64,000 nucleotides of DNA from Microbacterium ureisolvens (GCF_019511645.1 NZ_JAEUAX010000008.1:1-64000), one strand, 5' to 3'. Positions 18,141-27,610 are shown, counted from the first letter of the stretch. Numbers and translations are program-made. Notes: generated by a model not told the origin, from the sequence alone.

Positions 18141-19922
18141 ATGACCGACAGCGAAGTGCACGTGCCGGGGGCCGAGGTGCCCACGAGGGAGGGCGGCGCC
18201 CCGGAGCGCGGCAGCGAGTTCGTGCGCCGACTGCGCCTGACGGCGGCGACCGCCGAGGGACGCGGCATCCGTTTCTATCGTTCGCCCACCGACTTCTCGG
18301 AGGCGACGTACGCGGAGCTCGACGCCGACGCGCGGGCCCGGGCCGTCGAACTCGCCGGGGCCGGACTCGTGCCCGGCGACGTCGCGATCCTCGCCTTCGA
18401 GCCCGGCCTGCCGTTCGTGCGGGCGCTGCTCGCCTGCCTGTACGCGGGCGTCGCGGCCGCTCCGGTGCCCATCACTGCGATGCGGAACGCGGATGCTGTG
18501 CGCCAGCGTCTCTTCGCGATCCTCCAGGACGCCGGTGCCAAGGCCGTGCTCACCGAGACCGGTGCGCTCGACGGGCTCGGGCTCGCGGGCGAGACGTCGA
18601 TCGCGGACGCCGTCGTGATCCCGGTCGACGGACCCGCCTCGGGGTCGGCCGACGAGTGGCGCATGCCCGACATCGACGAATCGGCGCTCGCGATCCTGCA
18701 GTACACGTCGGGCTCGACCGGGCTGCCCAAGGGCGTCATGGTGTCGCACGGCAACCTCTACGCGAACCAGCAGGCGATCGGCGGGATCGTCGGCCTGACA
18801 CCGGACTCGGTGGCCGTCGGCTGGCTGCCGCACTACCACGACATGGGCTTGATCGGGCAGATCCTGCAGCCGATCTTCGCCGGCGCGAGCCTCCACATGA
18901 CCTCGCCGTCGCAGTTCCTCCGGCGCCCGGTGCTGTGGCTGCGGCTCATCACCGAGCACCGCGCGACGCACACCGTCGGGCCCGACTTCGCCTTCGCGCT
19001 GTGCAGCCGCCTGGTGACGGACGACCAGCTCGCCGAACTCGACCTGTCGTCGCTGAAGACCGTCATCACCGGCGCGGAGCCCGTGCGCATCGACACGCTG
19101 GAGGCGTTCACGGCGCGGTTCGCGCCGGCCGGGTTCCGAGGCGAGGCCTTCGTGCCCGCATTCGGCATGGCCGAGACGACACTCCTCATCACTGCGCACC
19201 GCGACAGCGTGCCGCCACGGGCGATCGTCGTGAGCGCCGACGCGCTGGAGCGCGACGAGATCGCGCCGGCGACCGACGGCGAGCGCAGCGCCCAACTCGT
19301 GCCGTGCGGCGCGCCGGGCGCGGGCATGGAGATCGCCATCGTCGACCCGGCTACGGCGACCGAGCTCCGCGACGGGCGCATCGGCGAGATCTGGGTGCGC
19401 GGCACGAGCGTGACGCAGGGATACTGGCGCCGGCCCGAGCAGACCGCGACGGACTTCGGCGCGACCCTCGCCGGCGTCCCCGATGAGGTGTACCTCCGCA
19501 CCGGCGACCTCGGGGCGATGATCGACGGCGAGCTCGTCATCACCGGGCGCCTCAAGGACCTGATCATCGTGCGCGGACGCAACATCTATCCGCAGGACCT
19601 CGAGCACAGCGCGGCGGAACTCCTGGGAACCGGATGCCTCAGCGCGGCGTTCGAGCGCCCGGGCGCGGCGCCGGAGGTCGGCATCGTCGCAGAGGTGGAG
19701 CCCTCGACGACCCCGGAGGAGCTCGATGCGCTCACCAGGGCGCTGCGTGCGCGCGTGGGCGAGGAGTTCACGCTCCCCGCGCTGGGCGTGGCGCTCATCC
19801 GCAAGGGCACGCTGCCACGCACCACCAGCGGGAAGGTGCAGCGCGCCCTCACTCGGCGGCTCCTCCACGAGCAGCGCCTGCAGCTGGTGCACCTCGACGG
19901 GTTCGAGGCGGTCCGGTCATGA
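18141..19922 (+). CDS. Fatty acyl-AMP ligase (FAAL)
   Basis: 593 aa, ATG at 18141 with GAGGGGAG upstream. Adenylate-forming core: P-loop YTSGSTGLPKGVM (about 188-200), then LPHYHDMGLIGQ, TVGPDFAFALC, TGAEPVR, FGMAETT and GDLG, ending with GRNIYPQDLE. The HYHDMGLIG and PDFAF segments are those of FAAL enzymes rather than CoA ligases. It should activate a fatty acid as acyl-AMP and load it on the ACP encoded three genes on. It is stand-alone with no fused carrier or PKS module. First gene of a tightly coupled cassette. Confidence 0.9.
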   Translation: MTDSEVHVPGAEVPTREGGAPERGSEFVRRLRLTAATAEGRGIRFYRSPTDFSEATYAELDADARARAVELAGAGLVPGDVAILAFEPGLPFVRALLACLYAGVAAAPVPITAMRNADAVRQRLFAILQDAGAKAVLTETGALDGLGLAGETSIADAVVIPVDGPASGSADEWRMPDIDESALAILQYTSGSTGLPKGVMVSHGNLYANQQAIGGIVGLTPDSVAVGWLPHYHDMGLIGQILQPIFAGASLHMTSPSQFLRRPVLWLRLITEHRATHTVGPDFAFALCSRLVTDDQLAELDLSSLKTVITGAEPVRIDTLEAFTARFAPAGFRGEAFVPAFGMAETTLLITAHRDSVPPRAIVVSADALERDEIAPATDGERSAQLVPCGAPGAGMEIAIVDPATATELRDGRIGEIWVRGTSVTQGYWRRPEQTATDFGATLAGVPDEVYLRTGDLGAMIDGELVITGRLKDLIIVRGRNIYPQDLEHSAAELLGTGCLSAAFERPGAAPEVGIVAEVEPSTTPEELDALTRALRARVGEEFTLPALGVALIRKGTLPRTTSGKVQRALTRRLLHEQRLQLVHLDGFEAVRS

Positions 19923-21661
19923 CCTCGGTCGCCACCGGCACGTACGCCGGCGCGCTCGCACCCGTCCGCGCGTTCGACGCGTTCCTCGGCGACCCTGCCG
20001 ACGACGACGCCGTGGTCTCGACGCGGCGATCGGTGCTCCTCGACGAGGCGTCGGCCTTCCCCGACGACGAGATCGCCGCCGTCACCGCGTTCGGCCTGCA
20101 GCGGTGGTACATCCCCGCGGCCCATGGCGGCATGCTCGACGACGCGCTCGTGCCGCTGCTCATGATCCGCCACCTCGCGCGGCGCGACTTCACCGTCGCC
20201 GCGGCGCACGGCAAGACCTTCCTCGGGGCGATCTGCGCGTGGGTCGCCGACGGCCCGATCGCGACCCGTATGGCGGGTCTCGTCGACACCGGCCGCCCCG
20301 TCTCGTGGGGGCTGACCGAGCGCGGTGGCGGCTCCGATCTGTCGCGGTCCGCGACCACCGCGAAGATCGGCCCCGGCTCGGTGAGGGTCGACGGCGGGAA
20401 GTGGCCGATCAACAACGCCGTCCGCTGCCGCGCGATGACGGTGCTCGCCCGCTCCGACGAACGGGGCGGGCCGCGCTCGCTGTCGCTCGTGCTGGTCGAC
20501 AAGGAGGAGGCCGACCCGGCCACAATCGGGTACGAGCCGAAGGTGTCCTCCCATGGCCTGCGCGGCGCCAACCTCGCCGGCATCCGGTTCGAGGGGTCCG
20601 TCGTGGGCGCGGACGCCGTCGTCGGCCCCGAAGGCCACGGCCTCGAGATCGTGCTGAAAAGCCTGCAGCTCACGCGGCCCTTCACGACCGGCCTGTCGAT
20701 GGGCGCCGTCGACCGGGCGCTGCAGACCGCCCTGGATGCCGCCGCCGTGCCGGACGGCCCAGGCGGCCGCCTTCTCGACTCGCCGACGGCCCGGAGGTCG
20801 CTGGGCATCGCCGTGGCCGATGCGCTTCTCGTGGAGTGCCTGATGCTGGTCGGCGTACGGTCGGCCCACGCCTTCCCCGGCGAGATGGCGCTCGTCAGCG
20901 CGCTGGTGAAGTTCCTCGGTCCCGACACCGCCGACCTGCTGTTCCGCGACCTGACGCGACTGCTCGGCGCGCGAGCCCTCGTCGTGGGCACGGACCACGC
21001 AGGGGCGCTGCATCCGTCCGCCTTCGGCGCCTTCCAGAAGGCCGCACGCGACAGCCGCGTCGTCGGCATCTTCGACGGCAACTCCGTCGTCAACCTCAAC
21101 ATGATCGTCAACGAGCTGCCGAACCAGCTCCGCCCGGCGGAGCCGCCGGGCATGGCAGAGGTGCTGGCACCGCTGCGCGCAGACGCGCGGCACGATGCGA
21201 TCGACACGACGGCGCTGCGCCTCGTCACCCGGCACGGCTCGCGTCTGCTGCGGTCGGTGCCCGCGCTGGTCGACGCCGTCGACGACGGGCGCACGTCTCG
21301 CGCCGCGGTCGACGCCGCGCGGCGCATCGGCGACGAGTACGCCGCGCTCCTCGCCGAGGCGGAAGACCTGCCCCGGCAGTCGCAGCCCGACCCCCTCGCC
21401 TTCCACCTCGCCGAGCGGTTCGCGCTCGTCTTCGGCGGCGCGTGCGCTCTCGCCGTCCATCTGGCGCGATCGCGGGCGATCCCGGGGCCGCTGGGCGAGA
21501 GCGACGCGTGGCTCGCGGCGGTGCTGCAGCGGGTGGCGAACCGCCTCGGCGCAGATCCGGTTCAGGCCCCGGTCGCCGACGCGGTGCTCGACGCCGCTGT
21601 GAGAGTGCACGAGGCGGGCGAGACCGTGACGCTGCTGGGTTCCTGGACGGAGCGCTCGTGA
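19919..21661 (+). CDS. Acyl-CoA dehydrogenase family protein, probably acting on acyl-ACP
   Basis: 580 aa, ATG at 19919 overlapping the FAAL stop (ATGA). FAD-binding landmarks: WGLTERGGGSDLSR, INNAVRCRAMTVLAR and SSHGLRGANLAGIRFE, followed by the helical domain with LGARALVVGTDHAGALHPSAFGAFQKAARDSRVVGIFDGNSVVN. Where many family members have the catalytic base in YEGT, this protein has FDGN, so Asp would replace Glu or the base lies elsewhere. Some 150 extra residues follow the normal end. By position it most likely desaturates the ACP-bound chain. Confidence 0.82.
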   Translation: MTSVATGTYAGALAPVRAFDAFLGDPADDDAVVSTRRSVLLDEASAFPDDEIAAVTAFGLQRWYIPAAHGGMLDDALVPLLMIRHLARRDFTVAAAHGKTFLGAICAWVADGPIATRMAGLVDTGRPVSWGLTERGGGSDLSRSATTAKIGPGSVRVDGGKWPINNAVRCRAMTVLARSDERGGPRSLSLVLVDKEEADPATIGYEPKVSSHGLRGANLAGIRFEGSVVGADAVVGPEGHGLEIVLKSLQLTRPFTTGLSMGAVDRALQTALDAAAVPDGPGGRLLDSPTARRSLGIAVADALLVECLMLVGVRSAHAFPGEMALVSALVKFLGPDTADLLFRDLTRLLGARALVVGTDHAGALHPSAFGAFQKAARDSRVVGIFDGNSVVNLNMIVNELPNQLRPAEPPGMAEVLAPLRADARHDAIDTTALRLVTRHGSRLLRSVPALVDAVDDGRTSRAAVDAARRIGDEYAALLAEAEDLPRQSQPDPLAFHLAERFALVFGGACALAVHLARSRAIPGPLGESDAWLAAVLQRVANRLGADPVQAPVADAVLDAAVRVHEAGETVTLLGSWTERS

Positions 21662-22758
21662 GCATCGCGGAGAGCGTGGAGCGCGCGCGTCCCGCATTCG
21701 GGCGCGACGTCTCGGCCGGACTCGACGCCCTCGAACCGCTCATCGGGCGGATCGGGGTCGCGGCGGTCGCGCCCGAGGGCGGCGAGGTGGTGACGAGCGC
21801 GCTGCGGACGTACCGCTTCGATGCGCCGGCCGCGCCGGGGCTCGAGGCCGGGCCGGGGCTCAAGACCTCGGGGCGGCCCGACGCCGCCGTCGTGCGGGCC
21901 GCGGTGCCCGCCGCAGCTCTGGGTGCGCTCGACGCCGCGCTGCGCGAATCCGTGCGGTACGCCCGCGCCCGCGAGCTGTACGGCGGGACGGTGCTCGACA
22001 TCCCGCACGCCCGGAGCCTGCTGGCCGCGGCCCTCGCGGATGCGCTGACCGCCGACGCCCTGAGCAGCGCGGCCGTGTGCCTTGCGGACGCGCATGCCCC
22101 CGCAGCATCCGTCGCCGTTCCCCTGGCCGCTCACCTCTCGTGCCTGCTGCTCGCCGACGCGGCCCAGCAGGTGTCGGTGCTCGCCGGCTCCACGTTCTAC
22201 GCGCGCATCGCGCCGTTCGAGCTCATCGAGCAGCACGTGCGCGACCTCTCGGCACTCGTCGCCCTCGTGCCCGAGCTCGCCGACCCGCTCCCGGCCGCAC
22301 TCGACGGGCTCGCGGCCTGGTGCGCGGATACGGATGCTGCCGCCCCGGCGTCGCTCTTGCGACCCGAGGTCATGGCGGCGATCGCCGCAGACGCCCCCGG
22401 CGCGGTCGAGGTGCACGTGGCTCTCGCCGCCGCCGCGGCCGAGACCGCGTTGGATGCGGGAGAGCCGGAAGCGGGCGACCGGCACGCGGTGCTCGCGCTC
22501 GCCCATCGCGTGTCGCTGCTCACCGCGGCCGCCGCCGTGGTCGCCGGGTGGATGCACGCGCGCGGCTCGGAGGCGATCGCGGGCGACCCGCTCGTGATGG
22601 AGGCGTCGCTCAGGCGCATCCGTGGGCGGGTGGTGCGGCGGCAGCCGCCGCTTCCCGCCGACCTCGTGGCGCGGCTCGTCGCGCACGCCGAAGCCCGCGC
22701 CGCGAGCGGCGAGGAGATGGCGATCGGTCCCGCCCGCGCGACCGCCTCGCCGATGTGA
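21658..22758 (+). CDS. C-terminal-only acyl-CoA dehydrogenase homologue
   Basis: 366 aa, GTG at 21658 overlapping the upstream stop (GTGA). A stretch RESVRYARARELYGGTVLDIPHARSLLA resembles the RYARERVQFGxPIxxxQ helix of the dehydrogenase C-terminal domain. No N-terminal FAD/substrate domain with the usual TEPxxGSD motif can be seen. It is very Ala-rich. It may pair with the preceding full-length protein as a structural or FAD-holding subunit, as in known heteromeric dehydrogenases, or be catalytically dead. It is intact, not frameshifted. Confidence 0.65.
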   Translation: MSIAESVERARPAFGRDVSAGLDALEPLIGRIGVAAVAPEGGEVVTSALRTYRFDAPAAPGLEAGPGLKTSGRPDAAVVRAAVPAAALGALDAALRESVRYARARELYGGTVLDIPHARSLLAAALADALTADALSSAAVCLADAHAPAASVAVPLAAHLSCLLLADAAQQVSVLAGSTFYARIAPFELIEQHVRDLSALVALVPELADPLPAALDGLAAWCADTDAAAPASLLRPEVMAAIAADAPGAVEVHVALAAAAAETALDAGEPEAGDRHAVLALAHRVSLLTAAAAVVAGWMHARGSEAIAGDPLVMEASLRRIRGRVVRRQPPLPADLVARLVAHAEARAASGEEMAIGPARATASPM

Positions 22759-22773
22759 ATCGAAAGGACGACA

Positions 22774-23028
22774 ATGCCCGCACAGCTGACCACCACCGAG
22801 ATCGAGCAATGGCTCGTCGGACGCGTCGTCGCCTACGGCAAGATCCAGGCCGACGCGTTCACCGTCGACACTCCGCTCGCCGAGCTCGGGCTGGACTCCG
22901 TCTACGCCCTGACGCTCTGCGGCGACATCGAGGACGAGTTCCAGCTCGAGGTCGACCCGACGATCGTGTGGGACCACCCCACGATCCGCGAGCTCGCCGA
23001 GGGCATCCGGCAGCGTGCCGATGAGTGA
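22774..23028 (+). CDS. Acyl carrier protein
   Basis: 84 aa, ATG at 22774 with GAAAGGA upstream. Four-helix carrier with the phosphopantetheine site LGLDSVYAL at Ser42 and the WDHPTIRELA end seen in PKS/FAAL-partner carriers. It is separate from the housekeeping fatty-acid ACP. The 8-bp overlap with the transferase that modifies it indicates dedicated activation. Confidence 0.92.
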   Translation: MPAQLTTTEIEQWLVGRVVAYGKIQADAFTVDTPLAELGLDSVYALTLCGDIEDEFQLEVDPTIVWDHPTIRELAEGIRQRADE

Positions 23029-23701
23029 GCGCCGAGACGGCGCCCGGCGCACGCTCGTGTCCGCGCGGGGCGTGCACGTCGTGACGGGCCGGGTCCCCGC
23101 CGTCGCATCCGACATCGACGCCGACGATCTTCTCGGAACGGATGCCGCCACCCTCGGCTCGCTCGACGAGACACGCGTCGCGTCGTACCTGACGGCGCGC
23201 CGCTGGGTGCGCGACATCGTCACGGTGCGCCTGAGGCGTCCCTGGAGCGGGTTCGAGGCGACGCCCCGCGGGGTGAAGCCGCGTCTGGCCGACTCGACAC
23301 TGGATGTGAGCATCGCCCACGCCGGCGACCGGCTCGTCGTCGGGGTGGTCGAGCACGGGCGGATCGGCGTCGACGTCGAGCTCGTCGCCTCCGTCTTCGA
23401 TCAGCCCTCGCTCGTGCGTCGCCTGTGCACCCCGTCCGAACGCCGCCGTGCCGGGGGGCTGGCCCCTGCCGAACGGCGGGCGTGGCTCACCCAGCTGTGG
23501 ACGGTGAAGGAGTCCTACGCCAAGGCGCTGGGTGCGGGGCTGTCGCTGGACTTCCGGCAGCTCGACGGCGCCGGTCTGCGTCACAGAGACGCCGTTCGCG
23601 GTGTGCTGACTCCCGCGTCGGGTGCGAGTCATGCAAAGATCGCTGTGAGCTGGGTCGATGCTGCCCCTTCCTGTTCTCCATCGCCCGTTCGGGCGATCTA
23701 G
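23021..23701 (+). CDS. 4'-phosphopantetheinyl transferase (Sfp/AcpT type)
   Basis: 226 aa, ATG at 23021 inside the end of the ACP gene. Motifs: GVKPRLADSTLDVSIAHA, the metal site IGVDVE, and WTVKESYAKALG. These are the three family landmarks and all key residues are present. It should convert the neighbouring apo-ACP to holo-ACP. A dedicated transferase inside the operon supports an autonomous acyl pathway. Confidence 0.9.
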   Translation: MSERRDGARRTLVSARGVHVVTGRVPAVASDIDADDLLGTDAATLGSLDETRVASYLTARRWVRDIVTVRLRRPWSGFEATPRGVKPRLADSTLDVSIAHAGDRLVVGVVEHGRIGVDVELVASVFDQPSLVRRLCTPSERRRAGGLAPAERRAWLTQLWTVKESYAKALGAGLSLDFRQLDGAGLRHRDAVRGVLTPASGASHAKIAVSWVDAAPSCSPSPVRAI

Positions 23702-23724
23702 TCCCATCCCGGAAGGGCACACTC

Positions 23725-25035
23725 ATGCGTCTGTCTGTCATCGGCTGCGGGTATCTCGGAGCCGTCCACGCTGCGGCGATGGCGTCGATCGGTCACGAGG
23801 TGGTCGGTATCGACGTCGACCAGCGCAAGGTCGCGTCGCTGTCGAAGGGTGAAGCGCCGTTCTTCGAGCCCGGGCTGCAGGAGATCCTCACCGAGGGCAT
23901 CGCCTCCGGCCGGCTCCGCTTCACCACCGACATGTCCCAGGCGCAGGGCGCGAAGGTGCACTTCGTGGGCGTCGGCACCCCGCAGCAGAAAGACGGATAC
24001 GCCGCCGACCTCACCTACGTCAACGCGGCCGTCGATGGACTGCTGCCCTACCTGTCGGCCGGCGACATCGTCGCCGGCAAGTCGACCGTCCCGGTCGGCA
24101 CCGCCGCCGAGCTCACCCCCCGGGTCGAGGCGACCGGCGCGACGCTGGTGTGGAACCCGGAGTTCCTGCGCGAAGGATTCGCCGTCAAAGACACCATCGA
24201 CCCCGACCGGCTCGTCGTGGGCGTGCCCGCTGGCGACCCCGGCGAGACAGCAGCCGACGTGCTGCGCGAGGTGTACCACACGGCCGTCGCGAAGGACACG
24301 CCGTTCATCGTCACCGACCTCGCCACCGCCGAACTGGTCAAGGTCGCCGCCAACGCGTTCCTGGCCACCAAGATCTCCTTCATCAACGCGATGGCCGAGA
24401 TCGCCGAGGTCACCGGCGCCGACGTCACCCAGCTCGCCGACGCCATCGGCCACGACGTCCGCATCGGCCGCCGCTTCCTCGGCGCCGGCATCGGCTTCGG
24501 CGGCGGGTGCCTGCCCAAAGACATCCGCGCGTTCTCCGCCCGCGCCGAAGAACTCGGCCGCGGCGAATCCGTCGCGTTCCTCCGCGAAGTCGACGCGATC
24601 AACCTGCGCCGCCGCGAACGCGCCGTGCAGCTCGTCCTCGAAGCCCTCGACGGATCCGTGTTCAAGAAGAACATCACCGTGCTCGGCGCCGCGTTCAAAC
24701 CCCACAGCGACGACATCCGCGACTCCCCCGCACTCGACGTCGCCGTCCGCCTGCACGGCCTCGGCGCCTGGGTCACCATCACCGACCCCGCCGCGATCCA
24801 CAACGCCCAGCGCCTGCACCCCCAGCTGAACTACGTCGAAGACCGCGACGAAGCCCTCCGCGAAGCCGACGCCATCATCCTCGTCACCGAGTGGGACGAA
24901 TACCGCCGCGAACTCACCCCCGAACACGCCGCCACCCTCACCCGCGGCAAAGTCGTCATCGACGGCCGCAACGGCTGGGACGCCACCGCCTGGCGGGGCG
25001 CCGGATGGGCCTACCACGGCATGGGACGCCCCTGA
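23725..25035 (+). CDS. ugd: UDP-glucose 6-dehydrogenase
   Basis: 436 aa, ATG at 23725 with GGAAGGG upstream. N-terminal NAD fold (LSVIGCGYLGAVHAA), FVGVGTPQ, KSTVPVGT, NPEFLREGFAVKDTIDPDRLVVG, and the catalytic Cys near 262 in GFGGGCLPKD, then the C-terminal domain with AFKPHSDDIRDSPA. It oxidises UDP-glucose to UDP-glucuronate, giving the locus an acidic sugar. Oddity: Glu codons switch from mostly GAG before about 24.42 kb to almost only GAA after it, as if the gene were a recombinant of two alleles. Confidence 0.95.
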   Translation: MRLSVIGCGYLGAVHAAAMASIGHEVVGIDVDQRKVASLSKGEAPFFEPGLQEILTEGIASGRLRFTTDMSQAQGAKVHFVGVGTPQQKDGYAADLTYVNAAVDGLLPYLSAGDIVAGKSTVPVGTAAELTPRVEATGATLVWNPEFLREGFAVKDTIDPDRLVVGVPAGDPGETAADVLREVYHTAVAKDTPFIVTDLATAELVKVAANAFLATKISFINAMAEIAEVTGADVTQLADAIGHDVRIGRRFLGAGIGFGGGCLPKDIRAFSARAEELGRGESVAFLREVDAINLRRRERAVQLVLEALDGSVFKKNITVLGAAFKPHSDDIRDSPALDVAVRLHGLGAWVTITDPAAIHNAQRLHPQLNYVEDRDEALREADAIILVTEWDEYRRELTPEHAATLTRGKVVIDGRNGWDATAWRGAGWAYHGMGRP

Positions 25036-25074
25036 CTCACGGGGCCTGCATCCCCGGACCGAGGGGCCGGGGCG

Positions 25075-25350
25075 TCAGAGCGCGTGGACGCTGAGCAGCT
25101 GCCAGCCCTCCGGCACCTTGGCCTCGAGGGCCGCCATGTCGTCCGCCTCGATCTCTTCGACGTCGCCGCGGCGCGCGATCGTGGCGGTCGAGGTGAGCAG
25201 CTGCGAGCCCTTCGGCATCGCCGCCGGGACGTCGGTCACGACCCAGCCCGCCGGCAGCTGCGCGGTGACGGCGGCATTCAGTGCCTCGAGCGAGACGCCT
25301 TCCACATCGACGGTGCGGGTTTCGACAGGGCGGATGCGGCCGATGAGCAT
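25075..25350 (-). CDS. Small conserved-looking hypothetical protein
   Basis: 91 aa, ATG at 25350. A -10-like TAGGAT ends six bases before the ATG, so it is probably leaderless. The protein has two similar halves, each with an LPAGWVV/VPEGWQLL segment, suggesting an internal duplication of a 40-residue unit. No signal peptide or known domain recognised. Convergent with ugd. Confidence 0.65.
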   Translation of the reverse strand: MLIGRIRPVETRTVDVEGVSLEALNAAVTAQLPAGWVVTDVPAAMPKGSQLLTSTATIARRGDVEEIEADDMAALEAKVPEGWQLLSVHAL

Positions 25351-25356
25351 GAGTCG

Positions 25357-25362
25357 ATCCTA
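25357..25362 (-). promoter_or_regulatory. -10 element TAGGAT, leaderless start of the 91-aa gene
   Basis: TAGGAT on the minus strand, six bases before the ATG at 25350. Confidence 0.55.
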
Positions 25363-25394
25363 GGAGCGCGTTGCGCCGGCGATCGAAGGGAGCC

Positions 25395-25423
25395 TGTTTT
25401 CCGCGGGCAGCCTGCGGTATCGT
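25395..25423 (+). promoter_or_regulatory. Possible gmd-fcl promoter
   Basis: TGTTTT at 25395-25400 and TATCGT at 25418-25423 with 17-bp spacing, about 130 bp before gmd. It lies in a local A/T-rich patch. Weak -35. Confidence 0.35.
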
Positions 25424-25553
25424 CGCCCTATTCTCGACGGTGAGACAGCTCCCGACAGGTTCACCGAGAGCCTGGCTGCCGCCGTCACGGAATCCGTGAC
25501 GCGTGCGGAGACGCCCGAACGCCCCCGCACGTCGCTGGGGGACGGAGTACGAC

Positions 25554-26597
25554 GTGAAGCGTGCACTCATCACCGGGATCACCGGTCAGGACGGCTCTTA
25601 CCTCGCCGAGCTCCTGCTCGGGAAGGGCTACGAGGTCCACGGCCTGATACGCCGCGCCTCGACCTTCAACACGCAGCGGATCGACCATCTCTACGTCGAT
25701 CCGCACGATCCGAGCGCCAGGCTGTTCCTCCACTACGGCGACCTCAGCGACGGCGCAGGACTCGTGAGCCTGCTCGTGAAGATCCATCCGAACGAGGTGT
25801 ACAACCTCGCCGCGCAATCGCACGTGCGGGTGTCGTTCGACGAGCCCGTGCACACCGCCGACACGACGGGGATCGGCACGGTCCGCCTGCTCGAGGCCGT
25901 GCGGTCGTCGGGGATCGACACGAAGTTCTATCAGGCGTCCACGTCGGAGCTGTACGGCGCCACACCCCCGCCGCAGAACGAGCTGTCGCCGTTCTACCCG
26001 CGCTCACCGTACGCGGCCGCGAAGCTGTACAGCTTCTGGATCACGAAGAACTACCGCGAGGCGTACGACATGTTCGCCGTGAACGGCGTCCTCTTCAACC
26101 ATGAGTCCCCGCGCCGGGGAGAGACCTTCGTCACGCGCAAGATCTCCCGCGCGGTCGCCCGCATCCAGGCGGGCGACCAGAAGGACCTCTACCTCGGCAA
26201 CCTGGACTCGATCAGAGACTGGGGCTACGCGGCCGAGTACGTGGAAGGCATGTGGCGGATGCTGCAGGTCGATGAACCCGAAGACTTCGTGCTGGCGACG
26301 GGGCGGGGTTACACGATCCGGGACTTCCTGGAGGCGTCGTTCGGGCATGTGGGCCTGGACTGGCAGGAGTTCGTCAAGTTCGATGAGCGCTATCTTCGCC
26401 CGACCGAGGTCGACGCGCTCATCGGCGACCCGGCCAAGGCGGCCGAGAAGCTCGGGTGGGCGGCGACACTCGACGGCAAGGACCTCGCGAAGCTCATGGT
26501 CGATGCCGACATCGAGGCGCTCGACAAGCGCCCGGAGTGGATCGACTCGGTCAACCTCGCCTCGTGGACGCCCGAGCCGTCGCTGGTGGGCCCATGA
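25554..26597 (+). CDS. gmd: GDP-mannose 4,6-dehydratase
   Basis: 347 aa from the GTG at 25554. Extended SDR with [58 protein letters not shown], the [10 protein letters not shown] catalytic Tyr/Lys and [17 protein letters not shown], all diagnostic of this enzyme. Product GDP-4-keto-6-deoxy-mannose is used by the next gene. Confidence 0.95.
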   Translation: MKRALITGITGQDGSYLAELLLGKGYEVHGLIRRASTFNTQRIDHLYVDPHDPSARLFLHYGDLSDGAGLVSLLVKIHPNEVYNLAAQSHVRVSFDEPVHTADTTGIGTVRLLEAVRSSGIDTKFYQASTSELYGATPPPQNELSPFYPRSPYAAAKLYSFWITKNYREAYDMFAVNGVLFNHESPRRGETFVTRKISRAVARIQAGDQKDLYLGNLDSIRDWGYAAEYVEGMWRMLQVDEPEDFVLATGRGYTIRDFLEASFGHVGLDWQEFVKFDERYLRPTEVDALIGDPAKAAEKLGWAATLDGKDLAKLMVDADIEALDKRPEWIDSVNLASWTPEPSLVGP

Positions 26598-27577
26598 CCA
26601 CCGTGACCGACGGTGTCGGGTTCTCTCCCGGCGAGCTCGACCGCGACGCGACGTTCTACGTCGCGGGCCACCGCGGACTCGTCGGCTCCGCCATCGTGCG
26701 CCGGTTCGAGGCCGCGGGCTTCACGAACATCGTCGGCAAGACCTCCGCCGAACTCGACCTCAAGAACCGCGACGACGTCTTCGCCTATATGGCCGAGATC
26801 CGGCCGCGATACCTCGTCCTCGCCGCGGCCAAGGTCGGCGGGATCCTGGCGAACAGCACCTACCCCGTCGACTTCCTCAGCGACAACCTCCGCATCCAGT
26901 CGAACGTGCTGGACGCCGCGGTCGCGAACGAGGTCGAGCGGGTCGCCTTCCTCGGCTCGTCGTGCATCTACCCGAAGTTCGCGAAGCAGCCCATCCGTGA
27001 GGACGCACTGCTCACCGGCCACCTGGAGCCGACGAACGATGCCTACGCGATCGCCAAGATCGCCGGCATTCTCAACGTGCAGGCGGTGCGTCGCCAGTAC
27101 GGGCTGCCCTGGATCTCGGCGATGCCCACGAACCTGTACGGGCCGAACGACAACTTCTCGCCCCAGGGTTCGCACGTGCTCCCGGCGCTGATCCGCCGGT
27201 ACGACGAAGCGGCGAGGGCCGGCGCCTCCTCGGTGACGAACTGGGGCACCGGGACGCCGCGGCGCGAGTTCCTGCACTCCGACGACATGGCAGACGCCGT
27301 CCTGCACCTGCTTGAGCACTACGACGGACCGGAGCAGGTCAACGTCGGGACCGGGTCGGATGTCACGATCCGGGAGGTCGCCGACACGATCGCCGGCGTG
27401 GTGGGTTTCGAGGGAGAGACCGAGTGGGACACTTCCCAGCCCGACGGGACGCCGCAGAAGCTGCTCGACGTGTCGAAGCTCGCCGAGTCCGGCTGGACCT
27501 CGAAGATCCCGCTGGAGGAGGGGCTCGAGCGAACCGTGGCCTGGTATCGGGAGCACGTCGGCGCGGTGCGTGTGTGA
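26594..27577 (+). CDS. fcl: GDP-L-fucose synthase
   Basis: 327 aa, ATG at 26594 overlapping the gmd stop. Motifs: [50 protein letters not shown], and the YAIAK catalytic pair, with NLYGPNDNF and [12 protein letters not shown] later. Epimerase/reductase completing GDP-L-fucose. Together with ugd it supplies at least two activated sugars to the locus. Confidence 0.95.
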   Translation: MTTVTDGVGFSPGELDRDATFYVAGHRGLVGSAIVRRFEAAGFTNIVGKTSAELDLKNRDDVFAYMAEIRPRYLVLAAAKVGGILANSTYPVDFLSDNLRIQSNVLDAAVANEVERVAFLGSSCIYPKFAKQPIREDALLTGHLEPTNDAYAIAKIAGILNVQAVRRQYGLPWISAMPTNLYGPNDNFSPQGSHVLPALIRRYDEAARAGASSVTNWGTGTPRREFLHSDDMADAVLHLLEHYDGPEQVNVGTGSDVTIREVADTIAGVVGFEGETEWDTSQPDGTPQKLLDVSKLAESGWTSKIPLEEGLERTVAWYREHVGAVRV

Positions 27578-27610
27578 CCACCACGCCTGGTCAGCCGGGG
27601 AGGCTGGGGC

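Noticed and set aside
19919..22758. The two dehydrogenase genes as one frameshifted gene
   Set aside because: The first is complete with its own end and the second starts at an overlapping GTG like its neighbours. Both have normal codon use.
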